64,000 bases of DNA, taken from the NCBI GenBank assembly GCA_028023455.1, contig JAQFVV010006203.1, positions 7,904,821-7,968,820 on the forward strand. Direction: 5' to 3'. The notes beneath the pieces are model-generated. The model was given only the letters and a program-made list of their open reading frames with translations, ran no database searches and was not told where the DNA came from. Positions within the stretch are counted from its first letter, which is position 1, and every line of letters starts with the position of its first letter. This stretch comes from Epiperipatus broadwayi. Its lineage: Eukaryota > Onychophora > Udeonychophora > Euonychophora > Peripatidae. The position numbers and the translations under genes are program-made. Of the stretch, positions 38,329-50,976 are shown in pieces.

Positions 38329-40297
38329 GGTAATAGTATGAAAACTGAACCTTACCATCTGATGGTGCTCTTTTTCACAAAATGCACATCAATATACCAT
38401 TTTAGCAGCCTTAACTTATGGCTGACAGTACAAAATGTGTTTTTAGAGCCATAACAGGCCACCTGAGGGTGATATATTCTACGATTATGTAACAAAATAC
38501 TACACCCATTACATTGCAACAGTATTCGTCAAGTGAGTGCTCTTGAACTGTCACTATGGTCTGATTTGATGATGGCCGTATTTGAAAGACACAAAACTCT
38601 GCAAAAATTCATTGTTGAAAATTTTAGAAAGCATAGTGGAATTAGTGTTCCATATTAAGAATTGTCATGCCATCACACATGCTTCCCTAAGCTTTTGAAC
38701 TGCAAACAACTTGAAAAGGTTTTTCTTTTCAGCAGAGTTTTTTTTCCGATTTCGTGTGCAAATGCCCATTTACATGCGAATCCATGTGAGAACTGTCAAA
38801 TGTCATCTGCAAATTATCCGAATTGGTTGAAGCTGAGTGAATGCCATCTGGCCACACAAGTGGATGCACAATATTGTGTTTTCCCTGAAAGAGAAACTCC
38901 TGCAAACATACTATGTAGGTCTGCGTAAGGAAGTTGTTGGTTTGAAGGCTCCAAAATCCCATTACTTACAGCTGTGAGGTTTCCCTGTTATTTAATTTGT
39001 GTGTTACTTTTGGCTGCTGTTTTTTATGTCCCTGTAATTAGTAGTGTATTGTTTTTTTATTTGTTTTGCTTCACAACTTATCCAGAGTTTCATTTCTTTT
39101 TGATTCAATAAATTATTTTATGGGGAAACTTGTTGTTGTTTTTGTTGTTCACATGATTATAAAGTGGGGTAGGTAATATTTGATAAGTTTCATTAACAGT
39201 TAAAGTAGGTAATATTTTATTATACCCCCCAAAAAAAGTGTTTAAGAGTTGATTCAAAAGGCCCCACCAAAATGAAATAAAATAATAATAAAAAACTGTG
39301 CAATAACATAATAAAATGTTCAAAAAAAATCCAAAAAGAAGTCAATAATAAAAAATGAAAACAAACCTCCCCCGCCACTCCACCTCCCCCAGCTTAAAAA
39401 AGTGTTCTTTAAAAATGAACTGTTTATGTCTTTTTTTAAAATTAAAGGCACAAAAAATTAAGGAATAACTTTTCACTATCATATAAAGCTTTCTGTAGCA
39501 TAATGATTTGAAACAAAACACAAAAAAGCCTCATAATAAATTTAAAAAAAAGACAACAATTCAAAATTAAAACAATCCCTCTTACCACCACCCTCTAAAA
39601 AAACCAAGTGTTGGTTTATTCAAAAGTACCAAAGTGTTGAAGTCTTTCAGCAAATCAAAACATCAAACAAAAAAAAAGAAGATAAGTTAAAAGCAAACAA
39701 CCAGCCCCCCTCCACTATCTAAAAACAAGAAAGTGTTTGTTATTGTATTTTTGTGTAAACAAACTGACAGCGTTAATCAATAATTTAAAAGCAAACCAAC
39801 ACCCCTAACACCATCTAAAAAGAAAGTGTTTGTTTCTTAAAAAAAATGAACCAAAAAAAAAAAATAAAAAAAATGGAATGAAAAAAAATCATTGGTTTAC
39901 CATAAGTAATATTATGTGAAGAAACCTATGGGCAGTTAGTCCTTAATTTATAAACAAACCAACACATCTAGACCATCTAAAAACAAAGTATTTGTTTATT
40001 AAAAACAAAAAAAAAACCCGGGTAGAATAAAAAAAAAGACTTTGGTGGTTTACCGTCGCCAACGAAAAAAAATTAAAAACCGGTTGAAAAAAAAACATTT
40101 TACTGTAATATTATGTAATAAATAAAAACTTTGGCAGTTTACCATCATGATAAAAAAATAATAAAAACCAATTGAAAAAAAATCTTTTACCATAATATTA
40201 TGTAAACAAACAGATGGCCTGTGAACTGGTATATTGATGAGAATTGGGTGAAAAAGAGCGCCATCAGATGGTAGGGTTCAGTATTCATATTATTACC
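38329..40297. mobile_element. Unclassified DNA transposon with 70-bp terminal inverted repeats (1969 bp)
   Basis: The left end (38329-38401) and the reverse complement of the right end (40228-40297) match over about 70 bp with scattered differences. Shared words are CTGAACC, TACCATCTGATGG, GCTCTTTTTCAC and CATCAATATACCA. I could not find an exact target duplication next to GGTAATA at the ends. Long terminal repeats with little internal coding suggest a Mutator-like or other non-autonomous DNA element. The interior holds a G+C-richer block (38660-38990) with an 88-codon plus-strand frame of no recognised family, and then an A-rich degenerate repeat (39350-40200). Confidence 0.78.
39350..40200 (+). 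repeat. A-rich degenerate tandem repeat inside the long-TIR element
   Basis: Units built on CCATCTAAAAA..AAAGTGTTTGTT recur at about 39700-39740, 39800-39835 and 39965-40000. Other units are built on TTTACCATAATATTATGTAA. All are interspersed with long A runs and short C-rich tracts. Confidence 0.6.
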
Positions 40298-43200
40298 TAA
40301 AAGACAAATATATTTTTACTGCTGATTCTGTAATTGACCATCAAAAGTTTAGAACTTTAATTCATTCAGCCAATAGAGATTTTGAACTCAGAAAAGGTTA
40401 AAATTTAATGAAGAGGTTTTATAACCCAGAATTAAAATAGTTCTTTCATTAAAAAAAAAATTATCTAGAAAAAAACCATTGTTAAAATATGATAATATTG
40501 AAATAAATATATTTTAAAAAGACTTACCATTAAGGTATTATGAATATAAAATCAATAGTAAAGTTTACTATAAATAAATAAATTGATAATCAGTAAAAGT
40601 TCCTAAATTAGTGAGGTAAGTCATAAAAATTCCCATAATGTTAATTTTGCATAACAGTAATTCAGTAGTTATAAAAAATAACTATTTAAACTTTCTATCA
40701 TGTTTTTCTTTTTAATAATATAGATTTTGGATTTACCAGTAGAATTAGCTTAAAGTTTTAAGCACTTGGATTAGAACTTTTTTAAGGATACATTACTTTA
40801 AGAAAACAAAATTGATGAAAAATAATTATAATTATAATTATTAGAAAAGATTAACTCTGCAATTAATTAGAAAAAATTAAGCAAGTTTTCCTCTTCTTCC
40901 CATGTATGTGGAAGGTCTTTTTCTTTTTATACCCCAAATCATATTGATATTATTGATTGAAATTGGCATTTTTAAATCAACTCCCTTTGACCACCTATAT
41001 TAAAGTTTAAAAATTGATTTGATATATGAGAAACAAAGCTAAAAATAGAAAATTCATTTTACATATTGTCTAGACTCTCTAATGAAAATATTTTAACTAA
41101 GTCAATTACTTATAAAGTTAAAATTATTAAAGTAAAATAAAATATTGCCGAATAAAATTATATTGCTTTGAAAAGAATAATCATTTACATTATTCTTTAT
41201 AACAATTTTATACCTTATTAATTAAATGAGAAGGTTCCCCAGAATACCTTATACTGTCTTTAAATTAGAGATATTTAAGAATAATATTTAAATATTACAA
41301 ACAAGGATGTCAAAAATAAAATTAAAATGCAAACACACTTAGATATTCTCTAAAGTTTCATTTAATTGAAAAGCAATAACTCTATCTTTCTATAATTAAC
41401 ATAGTTTAACAGTATTTTTTTTTGACTTAATCTTTATAATAATTAGCATAAATAAAAACAAACTTTTATTAATAAATATCTTAAATCAAAATGCTTCCTT
41501 ATAATTACAGCAAGCAAATTAAATAATAATTCTTAATATTAAAATTTAAACTTAGCTTTATTATAGTTTAATTTAAACATTGAATTTTAATATATTATAA
41601 GCTATTTGAAAATAACTTTAGCTTTTAATAGCTTTCAACATTAACTTATTATTATACAGAGAAATATATTTTTAATTTAAAGAACTGGAAGTTACTTGTA
41701 ACTATAGATGGCTTCAAACCAATACAATAAAATATTAAAAATGATTTTAAAAATAATTAAGACGTATAAATGTTCTTAGAATGAGTTATAAAATGAATTA
41801 GCATTTAATTATAAGGCCCTATTAAAATTAACTTGTAATTAAAATTAGCTTATTAAATTTTTTTAATATTATATTTAACAAATTAGATGGTTGGAAGTTT
41901 AGCTTTACTCTTTTTAGTTTGCCTTTTTTCAATTGAGTTATAAATAAAATCTTCCACATTTTTATAGTAAATTTGATGGCAAAACTAAATATGATATTAA
42001 AATTTTGGACTTAATAATATTTTAAAAGTTATTTAAAATTTAAATGTCAGCTACAATTTTTTCTTTCTTCCTATCACTAACTTATGTAAAGAAAGGAAAA
42101 AAAAACTTTTTTCCTTTTGTTCATTTATATATCGAATCATGATATGATATCTATAAAATTATTTCCACAAGTTGTGAAGAGAATAAAAATGTTTTCCAAA
42201 ATCATGTTATAAGGAAATAGGCCAAATCTTATAACTAGCTGGGGATGAATCTGTTGTTTGAAGAACATGTCAAATAACATTAAATAGAGACAAGGGATCT
42301 GAAAAAAGCAATTAAGACATTCCAGTACAATCCAGGAAGTCTAATCTACTCTAGTTTATTGACTCAACTTAAAAAAGTATTGCTACAGTGATCCAATGCC
42401 AAGAGGATATACTGCTCATCAAAACTTTTTTATTGTAATTTGGATAACCATATTTGGCTGTTTGTTTTTAAAGTATTTATCAATATTCCAGTTATAACAG
42501 CCAGGATGATCATTTTATCTAGGAGAATAATATGTTACGTGCAATAGCCACCAAAAATTCACATTAACCAGAATACCTGAAAAATGCAGTCAGATCCAAA
42601 ACATAATGCTGACATGTGCCAAAATGAATCAGTGCATTCTTTAATAATTCTGCAAAGGAAAAAGATGGACAGTATCATAAGAACTACCCAAGACTTACTG
42701 AGACCACACCCTATCTAATGTTACCAATGCTGCTGTATTTTCTCTCTAACATTACCAGTTCTAAAGAAGAATTACCATCTTTAGAGGAATTAATGAAGAC
42801 AACCAAAAATATATTAAAAGAATATTTTTAGAGAACTGTGGTTTGAGAACTGTTTAAATATTTTATATACGATTTTATCATTATAGATATTATACAGCCT
42901 TAAACTTAAATCAAAAGTATTTTTTATTACTATTATATTTCATATTTTGTATACACATTAATAGTTGTGAGTATATATGTAATAGTTTTTATTGATTCAT
43001 TGTTAATAAATTGTTAAGGTACTTTTTTATTAATCCATTTAGTTTGTGTTTGCTTCTCAAACTTATTCCAAACATAATGCTTTTAACATTCAATATGCCT
43101 ATAACATCTACAATCCTGAGAAATTATACAATTCACTGTGAACATACAGGGATAATGGTCATAACTTGTAAATGATGATGATTGAAAGTTAATGTTTTTT

Positions 43201-45071
43201 GATTTGGCACCTTAAAGTTTCATCTTTTTTACATTGAAAGTAGAAAAATCAATTAACAATACTTTTAGGAAGGCTTTTACATAGGTTATCAATCATCATC
43301 ATCACCATGTTGTCTAATGTCAATATATATTTGAATTGAAACATTTTATTCAAATTTTATTAACCATTCAACTTTTGCTCTGCAAATATTTATTTGAATC
43401 AAATTTGTATATCTTTGGTTTTTGATCAAAACCCATTTATTATTGAATATTTACCATGCATGAATAATATATGTTATATAATTATCTCTTACGCACATAC
43501 TTATGTTGTGTGTATACATTACCTCTCCCATTACTTTAGAGAATATAATTTTTAAAAAGCATAACATAGCCATTGAGATGATAAAAAACTTCCAAAGTCT
43601 CTGAGTTCTTCATTTTTCCTTCAGTGACCCCCCCCCCCCAAATTTCAAGTTTTAGTTTCAGATTTTTTTAGTTTTTGTCGATTGTACTACTTTCTTTCTG
43701 TCATTTTATTTTGGTAGTTTTTTAATTGGCAAAATTAGTAAGCAAAAAAATGTTCTCATAAACCATGAATATGGCTTATGTGATGACAAAATTCTGTCCT
43801 GATTCCATTCACACAATTTGATATTACAGTAGTTTTTCTATAATATCTTTTACTCAATTTTTTTTAAAACCATCTCATATACAAATGTTTGTCTCAAGAA
43901 TGGACTTACATGATCCACTTGAAGTTTCTGCTTTGGTTTAGTGTTATTGGGCTATGATGGATACAGTCATGATTTCCAATTTTAACCAAGCAATGATTTA
44001 ATTGATGACGTTGTGTTCTTGACCATGACTGTACATGATACATATGAACACAATAAAGCTTTCACTCACTATTTCTGGATACCCTTCATAGATCAAGTTT
44101 AATTCTTCTACACAATTTTGGAGAAAATGAGCATTCTGTCTCCTACCAGTATGCATTCTTTATTTGTTAACACTTGTTATTTTACTTTCTACAATAATAT
44201 TTAAAGAATATTTGACTATTTACTAGGCCATCCTTTATCTAGTTAATTTACCAATTGCTATAACTGGCATCTGTTATTTTTTTATTGCATTAACCAGAAT
44301 ATTTGACTCAAGCCTATCTATATAATTAATGGAAATATTAATGGTTGTGATGTTTTCAGTCTTCTCTAACATTCAAGATAATGCACCAGTGTATGTTACT
44401 CACTGTAGATATGATTACCATTTTCTTTGATTTGTTTAATATTGTGATTGATTTAATTTCACTCAATTTTTTTTATCAAGTAATGTGAATATATCATGTA
44501 CTTGTTTCTCTAAAAGTATTTTAACTACAGAAGTCTTAACACCCAGATATTAAATCAATTCCTTCAAGTGATAGGTTAATATTATTCTGTTCAGAGTACA
44601 TATTCCATTAACTGCATAGACACTATAGCTTTTGCATCTATTTTAATCTAACTGACATTATCTTTTCTATTAAATCTTATTTTTTAAATTTGTTTAAATG
44701 ACTTTCAATCATACTTTTTTATCATCAGCAATACTTTCATCATACTGTCTATTTCTATGGAGACTGTTAGATTGAAGTTTGGACTGAAATAACATTATAT
44801 ATCATTTTTATTTTGTTTTATAAAACTGGTGATTTCATTTTTTTTGACTGTTTACCCCCTCTCCACTGTTTTTGGTTTATTTTTACAAATTTTTGCTAAC
44901 TGCACTGCTATTCTACATAAATTATAGTTTTGAGTTTTCCATTTTACAATCGCAATGGTATGATCTTATTTTTTATTATTATCCATTTATCTTTTCTCTT
45001 TTTCAATTAATGCTTATATTGTGTTACAGATTTTTGTTTGAATGACTTCAGGCATGGTATACACATTTTTG
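40298..45071. other. Intergenic, nothing securely recognised
   Basis: Very AT-rich to about 42160. Segments at 42180-42830 and 43900-44160 look like worn transposon sequence, but I cannot name a family. A 12-base C run lies at 43628-43639. Confidence 0.5.
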
Positions 45072-45257
45072 TCATTTTACTCCATAGCAGATCATCAACT
45101 GCTCATAGATACTGATGAAGTATGATATTCCCACCCAGAATTTCTGCACCCTCCTCCACAAAATCTTCAAAAATTTCCCATAATTACAATCCTTAGAAAG
45201 TTCTCTTAATGTTACATTGAACTCTTTAATTTTTTTCTGTTCCTCTTTGTTCGCCAT
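45072..45257 (-). pseudogene. Possible LTR-retrotransposon gag remnant
   Basis: A 61-codon minus-strand frame contains FNVTLRELSKDCNYGKFL followed by RRVQKFWVGI. This resembles the Ty3/gypsy-type gag signature LRxLAxxCxFGxxLxxxLRDxxVxGI. No protease, reverse transcriptase or LTR could be shown on the downstream side, where frames are closed. The match is short and by eye only; it could be chance. Confidence 0.3.
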
Positions 45258-45491
45258 ATGGAAATGAAGACATGCCGCACATATTGAGGGGTCTTAGAAT
45301 AAAATAAGCTATTTAATTTTTCAATTACCATTGCACAGTGCAATTCTTTGGTTTGTAGACTTGCATAGATTATTCACTATTTGAATTATATATTGAATTG
45401 CCAAATTAAGTAGAATGGGAAATTTCAATTTTATCATCTCCGATTTTGATAATTAATTATGATGCAGTTTTATAAACCAACCATTCAAGTA

Positions 45492-47153
45492 CACCTTTAC
45501 CACACTTAGCGATTGTCTACTTAGCAATATTTTGCAATAGCGATCATCATCAATTTGTACCCACTACTTCAATGTACAATCGATTATTTGCTATAACGAT
45601 CGGGAAAAATTAAAAAAAAATTTTTTTGGCAGCCAACTTGAATTTTGCATCACTGATGACATCAGAGATAGCTATATTAAATTCATTTTACCCAAAAACA
45701 AAAGTATATTATTGTAATATGTATACAGGTAATGACTTTGCTGTAATTGTATACACATACAATATTTTATTCATAAAACACTTAAAATATCTATAATTAC
45801 TGAATCTATAATACTGTATACATCATATATAATAAATAACAGCAAATATTCATCCACTTTTTCTTTTAAAATATGTATATATGTTCTACAATAATACCAA
45901 ACAAATTAAAAATCCTTCTCATTTTTCTTTTCAAAAACTTTATTTTCTTATCTCAATACTAAACATATACAGTATATATATTTATATAATATAAAACTTC
46001 AACGTTGATTTGTAATTAAATAATGTAAAAGAAAGAGTAATAAAATATAGCAGTGGGAGAGAGATATCCTTGAAAATGACTGTATGAAGATAATCAGTTG
46101 AAACGGAGTTTTGTATTATATAAATACTGTATATACAGTATATTATATGTTCAGTATTGAGATAATAAAATAAAGTTTTTGAAAAAAAAAGGAGAAGGAT
46201 TTTTAATTTGTTGATAATACTGTATACAAATACTCCAATATATAAATACAGTACAAGACAATTAAAATACCATCATCACAAACTTTCAGGAAAATACTAA
46301 ATATGAATATTAAACTGTGTGTGTTTCTTAAATATGATATATTATTTTTAGAAGACCTGGATAATTATGTAAAAATAGTTATTGATTTTGTAACTTCATT
46401 AATAAACATAGTGTTTACACTCAAGATGTTTCAAATCAAAAGAAAAACAACATTTTAAAATGCAAATGTCGAATTATAAAAGTTTAAAAAGAAAAACAGG
46501 TTGCATTTAATTAATAATCTTTCTACTCGAATGGGGGAGGGGACATTATTACATTATTAAAAATATACAGTAAAAAAATAAACCTAGCTGTATGTTTTAG
46601 AAAATTAGAAGTTAGATGTTTTACTTTTAAAATAAGTTGATTTTTTTTTTTAAAGTTGACTGCTTCATGATAAGCATTATGTTCAATTAAATATAATTAA
46701 TAATTAAACATTCTTTTTTAATTTGAATAATTTCACATAAGTAATAAAATAAATGTATAGTAATAATATATACTGTAGTACAAATAAAAAAAAAAATACT
46801 TCAGTATGGATTTTTTTTTTCATTACGATGAAGAATATAAAAACTTTTAAATTCAAATTTAATTTCACTTTCTCTTTCTTTTTGCTGTTCTGTACTTTTT
46901 AAAGTGAAAATATGCATTTTTTTCCTAGTGATATAAAACTTTTCTTTTTAGATACCGTATTTAGTCATCATTATCATGAAAAAAATCAAGAAAATTTTTG
47001 AGCTTGGAAATCAATGTGTATATTTTATGTCACTGGAACTGACCAATTTTTTTCCCATAGACACCCATTATAATTATGTATTTTGTGAATGATATTCTTG
47101 CTTAACTATGAGTTTTGGAGGACCAATTGCCATTGCTAAGTGGGGTAAAGGTG
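45492..47153. mobile_element. Second pogo/Tigger-like DNA transposon (1662 bp)
   Basis: The left end begins CACCTTTACCACACTTAGCG; the reverse complement of the right end begins CACCTTTACCCCACTTAGCA. TA flanks both (45490-45491 and 47154-47155). The subterminal TTTTGCAATAGCGATCATC and GAGTTTTGGAGGACCAATT are typical of pogo/Tigger ends. No transposase frame is visible. An internal palindrome (45889-46222) shows a second inverted-repeat insertion or rearrangement inside it. Confidence 0.8.
45889..46222. repeat. Inverted repeat with arms of about 110 bp
   Basis: The left arm (45889-45998) and right arm (46108-46222) are inverted copies with small indels: AACAAATTAAAAATCCTTCTC and TTTTTCAAAAACTTTATTTT in the left match TTTTTAATTTGTT and AATAAAGTTTTTGAAAAA in the right. 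The spacer is about 110 bp. It lies within the pogo/Tigger-like element. Confidence 0.8.
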
Positions 47154-47916
47154 TAGTTTACTTATATAAAATTGTCCTATTCTTTCTCGTATTATTATAG
47201 CCAATTAAATACTTTTATTACAATGCTAACTTGTCATAAGAATCGGTTTTACATGATATCAGTATAATTAAATCCAGCAATATGTTGGTTCATATAATAT
47301 TTTTTCTTTTCATAGACCATTGTGTCAATTAATATATTTGATCCCTTTGTATAAATTAGATCACTGTACCAATATGAATAAAACATATAAATAAAAAATA
47401 ACCCAAACTGGAATTTAGTGATTGCAACCATTTGTTTACAATCAGTGAAAGTCTAACACACACATATAAATAATTGTAATTAATAAGCAATTTCAATACA
47501 ATACGTAAGTGTAGAGTGTCACCATCATCAGCAGCAAGCATTATCAGTCCACTGCAGGATGAAGGGCTCTCCAAGTTCAGTCCATCTTTTCCTATCTTTA
47601 GCTTCTCTTTTCCACATTACCCATGCTCACTTTCTTATTTCATCCATCCATCTCACATGTGGTCTCTTTCTGGGTCTTTTACAATCTCTTGGAATCCAGT
47701 TTAAAATTTCAATTATCCATCTATTATCATCTCTTCTAGCAATAAGTCAAGCCCAACTCCATTTCAATCTAAAATTTTTTCAATGAGGTCAGTAACACCT
47801 GTTTGTTCTCTTACCAATATATTGCATTTTCGATCTCTTCTTGTTACTCCCAACATGCATTTCTCCATACTTCTTTGAGTGGTCTGAAGTCTCTGTATTA
47901 CTCTTCTATTAAATGT

Positions 47917-49395
47917 TCAAGTCTCAGATCCATAAGCAAGAACTGGCAAAACACATTTATTAAAAACCTTCCTTTTCAAACACATAGGCATATTTCCTTT
48001 TAGTATCAAGTTATTTCTACCAAAAGCACTCCAAACAAGTTTAATTCTATGATTAATTTCATCCATTATATTTCCATCTGTATTAATAATCTGACCAAGG
48101 TATTTGGAACTGTTAACTTCTTCTAACTCATTATAATCAATCTTTATTTTCATATTTTGAGAAAATCTATTAAACATTACTTTAGTCTTTTTAACATTTA
48201 TCGTTAGTCCTACTCTCCTACTTTTATCTAATAACCCCTGCAACATTTCTTGTAGCTCTAAAACATTATTTGAAACAACAACTACATCACCTGCAAAATC
48301 TAAATGACTTAAATAATTTCCATTTACTTTCACTCCTTTAGCTTCCCATTTCAATCCACAAAATACTTCTTGCAGCACTGCTATAAAAAGTTTTGGAGAT
48401 ATGGAGTCACCCTGTCTTACACCTTTTTCAATGTTGATTTTCCTACTATAATTATGTAATCTAATTGTTGCTGCTGCATTTTTATAAATATTTTTTAAAA
48501 TAACACAATATTCTGGATCTATATTTTGATGATCCAATGCTTTAATCACTGAAGAAATGTTTATAGAATCAAATGCCTTTTCATAATCTACAAATCCTAA
48601 ACATAATTGCAACTCATATTCATTTGTCTTTTCTATAATTTCTCTCAATACCTGGATATGATCTACTGTACAAAAACCACTTTTAAATCCAGCTCTTGGT
48701 TGGTGGAAATCCAGTGTTTTCTGTAGACAAGTTGTAATTATCTTAGTAAAAATTTTGTATAAAACTGATAAAAGACTGATAGGTCTGTAATTTCTAATAA
48801 CTTCTTTATCATCTTTTTTAAATATTAATATAAATACTGCATTTTTCCAATCATCTGTTACATCTTTATCATATAGACATTTGGTATATAACTTTGCTAA
48901 AATTTTTTCTATTTCTTCATCTGCTTCTTTTAATATATCAATTATAATTCCATTATTACCTGGAGCCTTCCCTTTCTTCATAAATGTAATTGCATGTCTC
49001 ACTTCCTCATTCAAAATTCTGGCCAATTCGGAAGATATAATAGATATAGGAGGCACTTGTTCTTTATTACTATATAATTCTTGATAGAAGTCTTCTACAT
49101 ATTTCATGATGTCATCTCTCTTTTTAATAACAATGCCATCTTTTTTTCTTATGGCAGATATAAATTTCCTACCAATACCAAAATGTTGTTTTATACTCTT
49201 TAGACTTTTATTCTCTTCTATAGCTTTTCGTGCTAGTTCACAATTATACTTTCTTATATCATTTTCAACTCTTTTCTGCACCATTTTACAAAATTCGAGA
49301 TATTCAATCTTTTTTAATGTATCATTGTTGTGTAACTTCATATTCCTCCTTTTCTTCATAAATTCTCTAGTCTCAGTAGAAATTATATTGGTCAA
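47917..49395 (-). pseudogene. RTE LINE reverse transcriptase frame with altered catalytic box
   Basis: A 492-codon open frame. Residues 202-207 NYRPIS, 268-277 FVDYEKAFDS (first catalytic Asp, D270) and 325-337 GVRQGDSISPKLF are standard RT motifs. The catalytic FADD/YADD box reads FAGD (367-370), from GGT where GAT is expected, which should abolish polymerisation. The frame stops at AYGSET, where the family normally continues for another 100 or more residues. The endonuclease lies immediately upstream with only a 3-codon gap and a stop, so the two were once one ORF. Confidence 0.88.
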
Positions 49396-49398
49396 TTG

Positions 49399-50286
49399 CT
49401 ACTTTTTTCTACCAGCTATCCTTGTTGCAGTTTTTAAAAGTGTATCAGTTATTTTCCTATTAATGTCATTCAAATCTGAATCATGTTCAAAATCAACTAA
49501 TACTTGAAACCGATTTCTAAGTTCTAATTTAAATTCATCAGAATGTTTCTTAAGATTAGGAATATAAACTGTAAATATTGTTTTTCTTACTAATTTTTGT
49601 CTCTCTAATTTTGCATTAACATGTCTCTTACATCTTACTAATCGATGATCACTTCCTGTGTTAAATTTATTAAGACCATTACAATCTTGAAATATGTATT
49701 TTCTGTTAGTCAAAATACAATCCAATTCTGCTGTACCGTCATTTGGATGCTTCCATGCCCATTTCTCTATAACATTTTTCTCAAAAAAAATAATTCATAA
49801 TATAAAGTTTTTCTTTTTTTGTAAACTCCACAAGTCTATGTCTTCTCACATTTCTATTAACATAACCAAAATTACCTACAGCACTTTCATCTTTCATTTG
49901 TTTACCAATTCTAGCATTAAAGTCTCCCATAACAATTTTAAAATGTTGTTTACTCTGATCAAAAGCCTTTTGTACATCCATATAAAAATCTTCTATAACT
50001 TCATCACTATGAGAACTTGTTAAGGTATAAACCTGAAATATCTGCATATAGTATCTGCTATTAAGTTGTATAACTAATTTTGCCACTCTGTCCTATACAC
50101 CATCAATCTCCACAATATTATTCTTCCAATTTTTTATTTTTAATGAATCCTACTCCACTTGTATTTTCAATATTTGTGCCTTTATAGTAGAGTATATGTC
50201 CATTTTTTAAATCAATTCTTTCTTCACCTTTTCTTCTAACTTCACAAAGTCCAATAATGTCCCATTTAATATAAGACAGTTCTACT
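49399..50286 (-). pseudogene. RTE LINE endonuclease domain, frameshifted
   Basis: Two frames cover the APE-like endonuclease. The upstream one (50086-49781) has FQVYTLTSSHSDEVIEDFY, VMGDFNARIG and VGNFGY; the downstream one (49725-49399) has DCILTNRKYI and NTGSDHRLVR, with the conserved SDHR box. A stop after IMNYFF and a frame change separate them. The GDFN and SDH motifs are the catalytic signatures of the domain. Confidence 0.85.
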
Positions 50287-50745
50287 AACTCTTGCAATCT
50301 TCCTTCACTTGAAAGTGATCTGCAGTTGTAAGTACTAAATAAAAAGTCATCATCAAATGGGAGCTTGAGTCTGTAATCAGGGGATTCTTAGCACCCTCTG
50401 CCTTCGGCCACCAATCACTGCCTTGGTTCGTGATTTTACAGCCTCCTGGGAATAAGGGCCATGATTTATTTTTGTCTGTCATGATTGTATATATTGAAAA
50501 AATAGTCTTAAACTTGGAGGTAAAAAGCCAATAAACTCGCCACGCAGGCTAATGCATGTTGTTGAGCAGCCCATCTATGTTCGTATACTATATGAATAAT
50601 CACATAGTAATAACAGCTGCAACGACAAGAACGTATGGAGTGGACATTAGGAATTTGCCCTGCTCGGTTCCTTTAAGGCCTCCAAGAGGAATCAAAGGGT
50701 CTCCTTTCAGTTAATAGCAAACTCCTTTCTGCAGCCAAGGGTAGA

Positions 50746-50976
50746 ATGTAAATACATATATAATTAAAACTATCCCAAATTAAAAACTAAACAAGACTAG
50801 CCAAAGAAAATTAACCCAATAACACAACCATTGGTTTCTCTGCCAAAACAAACTTCTCAAGTGCAAAAGAGTAAAAACATATCAACAAATATATACTAAC
50901 AATTACTCACAATTCCCGACTACATACCTCACATCCTTAATATTAAAATAATTCTTAAACAAGTTAATTGCTTAAT
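50746..50976. other. Short AT-rich spacer
   Basis: Between the RTE LINE and the foldback element; nothing recognised. Confidence 0.5.

Larger units (their letters stand above)
47517..50745 (-). mobile_element. Nearly full-length RTE-clade LINE (about 3.2 kb), inactive
   Basis: In minus orientation it has a 5' leader (about 50745-50480), an APE-type endonuclease (50286-49399, broken), a reverse transcriptase (49395-47917), a decayed C-terminal part (to about 47520) and a 3' end reading GATGATGGTGACACTC. The TGATGATG-type ending, the length and the domain order fit RTE/BovB-like elements. The C-terminal remnant continues past the stop as TRRDRKCN and similar words typical of the family. The 5' boundary is approximate and I could not identify a target duplication with certainty. 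Confidence 0.85.

Noticed and set aside
49106-49507. 133-codon plus-strand open frame
   Set aside because: Antisense shadow of the RTE reverse transcriptase and endonuclease frames.
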